This document shows, piece by piece, positions 57,690 through 64,000 of a stretch of DNA of 64,000 nucleotides. The notes under the pieces were generated by a model, which saw only the letters and a list, made by a program, of their open reading frames with translations, did not search any database and was not told the DNA's origin. The DNA lies in contig NZ_JARADB010000009.1 of assembly GCF_028765165.1 (NCBI RefSeq), forward strand, positions 1 through 64,000, in the 5' to 3' direction. The DNA is from Paenibacillus sp. MAHUQ-63. GTDB taxonomy: Bacteria; Bacillota; Bacilli; Paenibacillales; NBRC-103111. The translations under genes were made by a program, and so were the position numbers. Each line of letters starts with the position of its first letter. Position 1 is the stretch's first letter.

Positions 57690-59237
57690 ATGAAGAAACG
57701 TTTATTCGGTAAAAAGGTTGCGCTGACGGCAGCAGCGGCGTCGCTGCTCGCGGTCACCGTGCTTGCGGGCTGTTCGCAGCAAGGGGACAAGGCACCCGCC
57801 GCGCAGGGCGGCGAGCAGGGCAACAAGCTGGTTCAAGTGAAAGTATTCAAAAGTCATATGGGCGTAGGCACCATCCCGGATGCCAATAACGCGCATGTCA
57901 AATATGTAGCGGAGAAGACGGGGGTCGAATATCAACTGACAACGACGCCTCCGGGCTCCGAACCGACGGAGTTCCTGAATCTGATGATCGCATCGAACGA
58001 TCTGCCGGATATTCTGCGCCCGATCGGCGGGATCGAGCAGACGCTGATCAAGCAGGGCGGCGCGCTGCCGCTGGAGGACTTGCTGCCGAAGTACGCACCG
58101 AATGTATGGAAGAACGTGCCGAAGGAGGCGTGGGACGTCGTGCGTTCGGCATCGCCGGACGGCCATATCTACTATGTGCCAAAGGTATTCCTCGTTCCCG
58201 AGCGGGCGCCGATGATCCGGAAGGATTGGTTGGATAAGGTCGGATTGCCCATGCCGAAGACGGTAGCCGAATACAAGGAAGTGCTGAAGGCGTTCCGCGA
58301 TAAGGATCCGAACGGCAATGGCGTGAAGGACGAGCTGCCGACTTCGGGCCGGGAGTTCGGCAAGTGGATGGACCACTTGTTCGGGATCTACGGAGTCGCC
58401 ATGTGGGAAGGAAGTCCGGAGTGGGACGTATACGACGGCAAGATTCAGTATGCGGGCGTTACGCCGAATATGAAGGCGGCCATCGGTTTCATCCGTGAGC
58501 TGTATGCAGAGAAGCTGCTGGATAATGAGACGTTCCTGAATAAAGGCGACGTCTGGCAGGCCAAAATCAACAACAATTTGGTCGGCAGCTGGTACCACCT
58601 TCCGGCCAATGTGCGCGATCGTTATACCGCGATGCTGAAAGGAGCGCCTGATGCGTATATTGTCGGCATGCCGATACCGAAAGTAGAGGGCTACCAAGGC
58701 TTCGTCACGATGAAGACGATGGGCGAGCCGGAATGGATCATCCCGGCCAGTGCCAAGGACAAGGCGGAAGCGTCCCTGAAGCTGCTCGACTTCTTCTACG
58801 ATCAGAGCAACGATGAATTCATCCGCTTCGGCATCGAAGGACTGCAGCACCAAGTCGTGAACGGCAAGAAAGTGCTGCTGCCGCCGGAGGATAGCCGTCC
58901 GCTTGCCCTGGGCATGCGCAATCTGACGACCAAAGAGGATATGGACATTCGGATTAAGGAAACGATTCCGGAGAACATGCAGAAGATGGTGCAGGATATG
59001 TTCACCGTCAATACAGCCGATGCCCGCCGCATTGCGGGAGACGGATTGCCGAACACCGTGTACGAGGGCTTCCCGGATATTCAATCGCACAAGCTGTTCC
59101 AGGAATACTTGACCAAAATCGTGATCGGCGAATGGCCGATGGAGAAATTCGACGAGTTCGTCGACCGTTGGAATAAAGCGGGCGGCGACAAGGTCACGCA
59201 GCGCGTCCAGGAATGGTACGCGAAGGTGAAGAAGTAA
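57690..59237 (+). CDS. extracellular sugar-binding lipoprotein
   Basis: A 515-residue solute-binding protein of the LplA type. The signal peptide ends with the lipobox LAGC (Cys28). A DPNGNGVKDEL loop as in the lipoprotein of the first locus is present, and the protein ends with the usual helix FDEFVDRWNKAGGDKV. ATG 57690 follows AAAAAGGGAGG. In contrast to the first locus the binding protein comes after the permeases. With the GH105-type enzyme downstream, the ligand may be a rhamnogalacturonan-derived oligosaccharide. Confidence 0.93.
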   Translation: MKKRLFGKKVALTAAAASLLAVTVLAGCSQQGDKAPAAQGGEQGNKLVQVKVFKSHMGVGTIPDANNAHVKYVAEKTGVEYQLTTTPPGSEPTEFLNLMIASNDLPDILRPIGGIEQTLIKQGGALPLEDLLPKYAPNVWKNVPKEAWDVVRSASPDGHIYYVPKVFLVPERAPMIRKDWLDKVGLPMPKTVAEYKEVLKAFRDKDPNGNGVKDELPTSGREFGKWMDHLFGIYGVAMWEGSPEWDVYDGKIQYAGVTPNMKAAIGFIRELYAEKLLDNETFLNKGDVWQAKINNNLVGSWYHLPANVRDRYTAMLKGAPDAYIVGMPIPKVEGYQGFVTMKTMGEPEWIIPASAKDKAEASLKLLDFFYDQSNDEFIRFGIEGLQHQVVNGKKVLLPPEDSRPLALGMRNLTTKEDMDIRIKETIPENMQKMVQDMFTVNTADARRIAGDGLPNTVYEGFPDIQSHKLFQEYLTKIVIGEWPMEKFDEFVDRWNKAGGDKVTQRVQEWYAKVKK

Positions 59238-59358
59238 CGGTGTGAAGACCGGCGCGAGGTCCGCTGCAGAGCCTGCTTGGCCTCTGGCGGGCCCTGACGC
59301 GCTGCAAGCACGTTGGCAATGATAACATTACGGATGGCATGGAAAGGAATGGAATTTC

Positions 59359-60696
59359 ATGAAAAAGCGCTATGCAATCTGCGGGGTTAGCGGCCGGGCA
59401 TTGGGGATGTTCGCCAAGCCGATTCTATCGACGTTCTCCGGCAGCTGTGAGCTGGTCGGCTTGTTGGATCGCGACCAGGCTCGCTTCGAGCTGTTCCGGT
59501 CCAGATTTCCGGAGCAGCAGGAGATCGGTACCTATAGCGAGCACGAATTTGACCGGATGGTGAAGGAAACGCGTCCGGACGTCATCATCGTCGCAGGGCG
59601 GGACGATACGCATGCGAGATATATCATTGCGGCCCTTGAACATGATCTGGATGTAATCACAGAGAAGCCGATGGTGACAACGGGTGAAGACGCAAGGCGG
59701 GTGGCGGATGCCGAGCAGGCCAGCAAGGGAAAGGTGACCGTTACGTTCAATTACCGCTATGCGCCTATCCATACGAAGATCAAGGAAATGATTCTGGAAG
59801 GCAAGCTCGGCCGGATCACGTCGATTGATCTGAATTGGTACCTCGACACCTATCACGGCTCCAGTTACTTCAAACGCTGGAATCGGGTCCGAGAGCTGTC
59901 CGGCGGATTATCCATTCATAAATGTACGCACCACTTCGATCTGGTGAACTGGTGGATCGGGCAGCAGCCTGTCGAGGCGTTCTCCTATGGCGCCTTGAAC
60001 TATTACGGAGCGGAAGGGGAAGCGAATCCGAAGAAGGAAGACGGCCGGTTCTGCAGCACCTGCGAGCTGACGGAAGAATGCGATTATTATTCGCGTTGGA
60101 ATGCGCGCAGTAAGAACCTGCAAGTACAGGACGACCATCTCGGTTCGCTGGGTGCGGTGAAAAATAAATTTCCTTACTCCGATTACCGGCCGGATCAATG
60201 CATCTTCGATTCGCAGATTGATATCGAAGATACGTACACGGCAACGGTTCGGTACAACGGCGGCGCTCTCCTCAGCTATTCGGTCAACTTCTCCCTGCCG
60301 TACGAGGGATACCGGCTGGCCATTAACGGCACGAAGGGCCGAATCGAGTCGGTGGAGTATCATATGCCGAGCCGGACGCCATTCCCGACGCCGGTGCAGA
60401 CGATCGATTACTTCCCGCTATTCGGTTCCAAGGAAACGATCCATGTCGTACACCGGGAAGGCGGGCATGGAGGGGGAGATCCGCTGCTGCTGGAGGATCT
60501 GTTCATGGGCGAAGACCGCCGGCGGCCGTACCGGATTTTGTCCGGAGCCGTAGACGGCGCTTACTCGGTTGCGACCGGCGAAGCCGTGTGGCGATCGGTG
60601 AAGGAACACCGGCCGGTGACTATCGCGGAAGTGCTGGGCGGAGGCTTGCCTCAGCTTGAACTCAGTCTGAGCGGCAAAGGAGGGGGCGGCAGGTGA
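59359..60696 (+). CDS. Gfo/Idh/MocA family oxidoreductase
   Basis: A 445-residue NAD(P)-dependent sugar dehydrogenase-type protein. The N-terminal Rossmann domain begins RYAICGVSGRALGMFAKPI, and the conserved catalytic motif is TEKPMVTTGEDARRVAD. LSGGLSIHKCTHHFDLVNWW holds the substrate-binding His. A Cys cluster (FCSTCELTEECDYY, three cysteines in a C-x2-C-x5-C spacing) could bind a metal and is seen in larger members. GAAAGGAATGGAATTTC precedes the ATG. It would oxidise or epimerise a sugar released by the GH105-type enzyme. Confidence 0.9.
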   Translation: MKKRYAICGVSGRALGMFAKPILSTFSGSCELVGLLDRDQARFELFRSRFPEQQEIGTYSEHEFDRMVKETRPDVIIVAGRDDTHARYIIAALEHDLDVITEKPMVTTGEDARRVADAEQASKGKVTVTFNYRYAPIHTKIKEMILEGKLGRITSIDLNWYLDTYHGSSYFKRWNRVRELSGGLSIHKCTHHFDLVNWWIGQQPVEAFSYGALNYYGAEGEANPKKEDGRFCSTCELTEECDYYSRWNARSKNLQVQDDHLGSLGAVKNKFPYSDYRPDQCIFDSQIDIEDTYTATVRYNGGALLSYSVNFSLPYEGYRLAINGTKGRIESVEYHMPSRTPFPTPVQTIDYFPLFGSKETIHVVHREGGHGGGDPLLLEDLFMGEDRRRPYRILSGAVDGAYSVATGEAVWRSVKEHRPVTIAEVLGGGLPQLELSLSGKGGGGR

Positions 60697-62879
60697 CGAC
60701 TTCCTTAACCCGTTATATAGATCCGGAAGAAAGCATGGCCGCCCAAACGAACGGCACGGACATTCCTCATGTGCTGACCGTCATGGCGCAGCGTTATATC
60801 GGCGAGCATCCGCCTCACGGCCCGGTATACAGGGTGACGCGGGCGAGCGAAATCCGCAAGCTGGATAACCACTCGTATTCGTTTCCGATCGACCGCATGT
60901 TTCCGGAGATGCGTGCGGATCAACGGGTTTATGCTTGGGCGAAGCTGTGGATCGAGGAGCCGCATGAGTTTATATTTCTTCTTCGTTGTTTCGGTCCCGT
61001 CCGCTTGTTTCACAATGGGGAGCAGCGCTTCGGCTCTGCCCTGGAGGAGGAAGCGGAAGGGGCGCAGTCGCTCAAGCTGAAGATCGGTCTTGTCCGGGGC
61101 TGGAACCATTTCGTGCTGGAGCTTGGCCGACGGGCTGACGGGAGCAGCGGAGCTGAGTTCGGTACCGGTAACCGCAAAAATAAACCGTATGCCTTCCTTG
61201 CGCCTTCCTTAGAACGTGAGGGCGAGGAAGGGTGGATTCATACGGCTCCGATGGAGGGACCGCTTGTACCGATTCCCGCTGCAGCTCAGGCGGAAGCGGC
61301 CGCAGGCACGGGATCTTGGCTGCCCTTGCGAGCTTCCGGCAATCCCGGAGAAGGCCGCCTTGAACGGCTCTACGGCTTGCTTCCCGGGATGAAGGCGATC
61401 TCTTGGACATCCGTCCGGGTCGATCCGGCGATGACCGGTCCCGTTACCGTCTCGGGGACCGCCTACGGTCCGGTAACCTTCGTCTGGAACGGACATACGG
61501 TTTATGAAACGGCCGGAGCGGGCACGTTCAGCTTCAACCTGGAAGCGTGCCGGCGAAGCGGCAGCCTGGTGGCATACAGCACCTGCGGCGATGAAGGCTG
61601 GGGCTTCGGGCTGCTGGGGGATTTGACGAATGCAGCGCTGTTCGCGCCGGTCAAGGTTCACGGCTATGCCGGGGAATGGCTGCATTTGGGACCGTTAGCC
61701 GCGGACAGCACAGTTCGCGCAGAAACTTATATGCGCATGGATACGGTGGCGAGCGGACCTGCTGGCGAGGTGTTCTGGACGACGGATGAACCGGGCGCTT
61801 ACGTTCGCCCCTTCCTCGAGAACGAGCTATTCGGCCGTTGGAATTATCCGTTGGGCGTGACATTGAACGGGCTGCTCGAGACGAGCCGTCTGCTCGCACG
61901 AGCCGATATCGCGGAATACGTAACCCGCCACGTGGAGTTCGCTACTTCAACCTATGCGTATTCGCTCTGGGACCGGAAGCATTTCGGAGCAGCGGGCTTG
62001 AATAATCAGCTGTCGCACATCGACAGCCTCGATGATTGCGGCTCCTTCGGAGCGCTGGCGATTCTTGCGGACCGGCAGCGGCAGCTGACGGGGGCGCGCG
62101 CGGTTGCGGAGGACATCGCCGATTACATCATGAACGTGCAAGACCGCCTGGAGGACGGGACGCTGTACCGCCGCATCGGCGTATCGCCAAGCATGCATAA
62201 CACGATGTGGTGCGATGACATGTATATGAGCGTACCGTTCCTATGCCGCTATAGCGAGTTGTCCGGGGATTCACAATATGTCGAGGAAGCGTCCCGTCAA
62301 ATGCTGTTGTACAAAAAGTACTTATATATGCCGCAGCGGCAAATTATGTCCCACGTCTATGACGTCGGCAGCGGCAAACCGTCGCTGACAACGTGGGGGC
62401 GGGGGAACGGCTGGGTATTCTTCTCGCTCGCCGTCCTGCTGCAGGCGCTGCCGAAGGGGCATGCCAACTACAAGGGAATTCTTCGCTTCTATCAAGAGCT
62501 GGCGGAGGGCTATCTCCGGCTGCAGGGCAAGAACGGCTTGTGGCATCAGGTACTGACGGATCCGGAATCGTACGAGGAGGCGTCCTGTACGTCAATGTTC
62601 ATGTACGGCTTCGCGCTCGGCGTACGCCACGGATGGCTGCCGGAGCCGCAGGTCTATACGAAGGCGGTAATCGCCGGATGGATCGGCTTGTGCTCGCGCG
62701 CCATCGATAAACGCGGCAATCTGTACGGCGTGTGCAAAGGCTCCAGCTGGTCCTATTCGAATGCCTACTATAAGCATGACCTCGGCTGGAACTTGAATGA
62801 CACGCATGGGATCGGCATCGTGCTGCTTGCCGGGATCGAAACGCAGGCCATGATGAACAGTTTAGGGATGACAATCTGA
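60693..62879 (+). CDS. GH105-type unsaturated glycuronyl hydrolase with N-terminal beta domain
   Basis: A 728-residue cytoplasmic protein. The C-terminal 370 residues match the GH88/GH105 (alpha/alpha)6 barrel: HIDSLDDCGSFGALAILAD, MWCDDMYMSVPFLCRYSEL, WGRGNGWVFFSLAVLLQALP and LTDPESYEEASCTSMFMYGF. The catalytic Asp is likely within the DDMYMS part. The N-terminal 360 residues are a beta-rich accessory part, giving nearly twice the length of the usual family members. GTG 60693 overlaps the TGA before it by four bases. The family hydrates and cleaves unsaturated galacturonyl-rhamnose from pectin lyase products. Confidence 0.85.
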   Translation: MTTSLTRYIDPEESMAAQTNGTDIPHVLTVMAQRYIGEHPPHGPVYRVTRASEIRKLDNHSYSFPIDRMFPEMRADQRVYAWAKLWIEEPHEFIFLLRCFGPVRLFHNGEQRFGSALEEEAEGAQSLKLKIGLVRGWNHFVLELGRRADGSSGAEFGTGNRKNKPYAFLAPSLEREGEEGWIHTAPMEGPLVPIPAAAQAEAAAGTGSWLPLRASGNPGEGRLERLYGLLPGMKAISWTSVRVDPAMTGPVTVSGTAYGPVTFVWNGHTVYETAGAGTFSFNLEACRRSGSLVAYSTCGDEGWGFGLLGDLTNAALFAPVKVHGYAGEWLHLGPLAADSTVRAETYMRMDTVASGPAGEVFWTTDEPGAYVRPFLENELFGRWNYPLGVTLNGLLETSRLLARADIAEYVTRHVEFATSTYAYSLWDRKHFGAAGLNNQLSHIDSLDDCGSFGALAILADRQRQLTGARAVAEDIADYIMNVQDRLEDGTLYRRIGVSPSMHNTMWCDDMYMSVPFLCRYSELSGDSQYVEEASRQMLLYKKYLYMPQRQIMSHVYDVGSGKPSLTTWGRGNGWVFFSLAVLLQALPKGHANYKGILRFYQELAEGYLRLQGKNGLWHQVLTDPESYEEASCTSMFMYGFALGVRHGWLPEPQVYTKAVIAGWIGLCSRAIDKRGNLYGVCKGSSWSYSNAYYKHDLGWNLNDTHGIGIVLLAGIETQAMMNSLGMTI

Positions 62880-62940
62880 TAAGGGTACGGGATGAGCATA
62901 AGAAGCCGGGCGGAACGTGTCGCGATTGAGCGGATCGCGC

Positions 62941-62946
62941 TATAAT
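62941..62946 (+). promoter_or_regulatory. possible -10 box before the last sensor kinase
   Basis: TATAAT occurs in GCGCTATAATAATAAG, 34 bases before the GTG start. No good -35 element is present at the right distance, so it is a weak prediction. Confidence 0.35.
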
Positions 62947-62979
62947 AATAAGATCTTGTTATAAGGTGGGAACCTCAAC

Positions 62980-64000
62980 GTGACACAATCCATGATGAAG
63001 TGGTTGAAATACAATCTGGCCCATACGCAGACCCGGCTCGTGTTCATTTTAACCGTTTCGGTTTTTCTTATCATTTTGGCAGTGAGCCTGACCTCTTACT
63101 ATACGTCCAAATCCGTGCTGCAGGAAGAGCTCAGCGAGCCGCAGCGCCAGTTGCTTCAATTGAATATGAACGTGATCGATGACGTGATCAAAGAAAGCGA
63201 TAATGTCGCCATTCAGGTGGCTTTGAACGCGAATATTTATACGTTTCTGACGAGTGAGGAACAAAACTCGTATGGCAATATCTCGGAGCTGTATCAGCTG
63301 CTGTCTACCTTAATCAGCAATTCGAAGTATATCAAGAGCATCTATGTGTATGACACGGTCAGAGAGAGCTTCGTCGCGATTCCGCAGGGCTACAGCTCCA
63401 ACAAGGTGAACTTCGATGACTCCGATTGGACCTCGGTGACGGAAGAGTTCGGCGGCGGCTTGAGGGTGATCAAGAAGCGTCAGGTGCCGGAAGGAGCGGG
63501 GCGCAAAGGGTCCGAGGTTACGCTGTTCCGGAAAATTATGATTCAAGGGCAGCTCAAAGGCGTAGTCGCGGTCAATCTCAAAGATGAGGAGCTGTTCGCC
63601 AAGCTGAATCCTCCTGTATTAAACAATTTGGACCGCATGCGGTACGTCATCGACGAGCATGACGAGATTCTGTATGCCGTTTCCAATTACGATTTCGATC
63701 AGGAGTCGATCCGGCAGGCGCTCACCGAGCTGCGGGAAGACGGCAGCGGCGACATTACTCATCAGAACCGCAAACTGCTGGTGAATCAACTTGTTTCGCC
63801 AGTCACAGGATGGAAATACGTTTCGATTGTCGTACAGGACAGCTTGCTGGCCAAGTCCAAGAAGGTACGCAATGCCGTATTGATCGTCTCCGTGGCTGCA
63901 CTGGGGCTTGGCTGCGCGACGATTTTCTACATCAATGCCGCCGCCTTCCGCCCGGTCCGCAGGCTGAGGCAGCTGTTCAGCGCTTACGACCGCAAGTCGC
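62980..64000 (+). CDS. YesM-type sensor histidine kinase, incomplete at window edge
   Basis: The first 340 residues of a membrane sensor. It has a first helix (LVFILTVSVFLIILAVSLT), an extracytoplasmic domain of about 260 residues of dCache-like character (SELYQLLSTLISNSKYIKSI, then IYVYDT) and the second helix (VLIVSVAALGLGCATIFYI), and it breaks off at the start of the HAMP region (RPVRRLRQLF). The kinase domain lies to the right of the window. GTG 62980 is preceded by ATAAGGTGGG. By analogy with the first locus an AraC-type regulator probably follows and both control the operon at 55765. Confidence 0.88.
   Translation, partial: MTQSMMKWLKYNLAHTQTRLVFILTVSVFLIILAVSLTSYYTSKSVLQEELSEPQRQLLQLNMNVIDDVIKESDNVAIQVALNANIYTFLTSEEQNSYGNISELYQLLSTLISNSKYIKSIYVYDTVRESFVAIPQGYSSNKVNFDDSDWTSVTEEFGGGLRVIKKRQVPEGAGRKGSEVTLFRKIMIQGQLKGVVAVNLKDEELFAKLNPPVLNNLDRMRYVIDEHDEILYAVSNYDFDQESIRQALTELREDGSGDITHQNRKLLVNQLVSPVTGWKYVSIVVQDSLLAKSKKVRNAVLIVSVAALGLGCATIFYINAAAFRPVRRLRQLFSAYDRKS

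Noticed and set aside
57702-59090. 462-residue minus-strand frame inside the binding-lipoprotein gene
   Set aside because: Antisense shadow arising from G+C-biased codons; His/Arg/Leu-rich product, no ribosome-binding site.

Overview
The window reads as chromosomal DNA of a Paenibacillus-like member of the Bacilli. The evidence is taxonomic inference from gene content: two YesM/YesN-type sensor and regulator sets next to LplABC/YtcP-type sugar ABC transporters, two tiny YjcZ-type proteins, an SLH-domain surface protein, a stalk-domain secreted protein, strong AGGAGG ribosome-binding sites, frequent TTG/GTG starts, and families of palindromic interspersed repeats. The left edge is the end of an rRNA operon (5S rRNA plus terminator).

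Layout. 0.5-9 kb: small unlinked stress and metabolic genes (DinB-like, MarR plus alpha/beta hydrolase with matched operators, RidA, HEAT, GIY-YIG, DUF3139, an MDR oxidoreductase divergent from an HxlR regulator, an SDR and an SRPBCC protein sharing an operator-like motif). 9-13 kb: a GT2 glycosyltransferase, a secreted DUF5667-like protein, a MerR/SDR divergent pair and a frameshifted small gene. 13.3-23 kb: a carbohydrate-uptake locus (sensor kinase, AraC-type response regulator, lipoprotein binding protein, two permeases, an (alpha/alpha)6-barrel glycosidase, a GH43 enzyme). 23-31 kb: a membrane protein pair, a MocR-type regulator, an amine oxidase / zinc alcohol dehydrogenase / MFS operon, two YjcZ proteins, DUF3189 and an NlpC/P60 endopeptidase. 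31-33.4 kb: a degraded zone with an internally deleted IS3-family element, a 194-bp direct repeat, a GC-rich patch, a decayed kptA (RNA 2'-phosphotransferase) and short palindromes. 33.5-36.3 kb: PadR, pentapeptide-repeat and Drr-type ABC exporter cassette. 36.5-40.2 kb: a stalk-domain secreted protein, an FHA-winged-helix protein and a MurA whose fosfomycin-target cysteine is aspartate. 40-49 kb: AlkD-like protein, an alpha-toroid protein, AhpD-like, AraC, SDR, GNAT, Maa, and an ABC exporter with a C-terminal cyclic-nucleotide-binding domain. 49-55.4 kb (mostly minus strand): a diguanylate cyclase, an SLH protein, an OYE and its ArsR regulator. 55.7-64 kb: a second carbohydrate locus (two permeases, binding lipoprotein, Gfo/Idh/MocA oxidoreductase, GH105-type hydrolase) followed by a sensor kinase that runs off the window.

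How the genes fit together. Both carbohydrate loci have the same logic: a two-component sensor, an ABC importer without its own ATPase (presumably energised by a shared MsmX-type ATPase elsewhere) and intracellular glycosidases; the second has a GH105-type enzyme and so points to pectin/rhamnogalacturonan fragments. Many of the single-gene units carry their own regulator with a visible palindromic operator (MarR, HxlR, MerR, PadR, ArsR). The least ordinary points are the C-to-D MurA beside an FHA-winged-helix regulator, the PadR/pentapeptide/ABC cassette, the alcohol dehydrogenase lacking its structural-zinc loop, the cyclic-nucleotide-gated-looking exporter and the decayed kptA zone.
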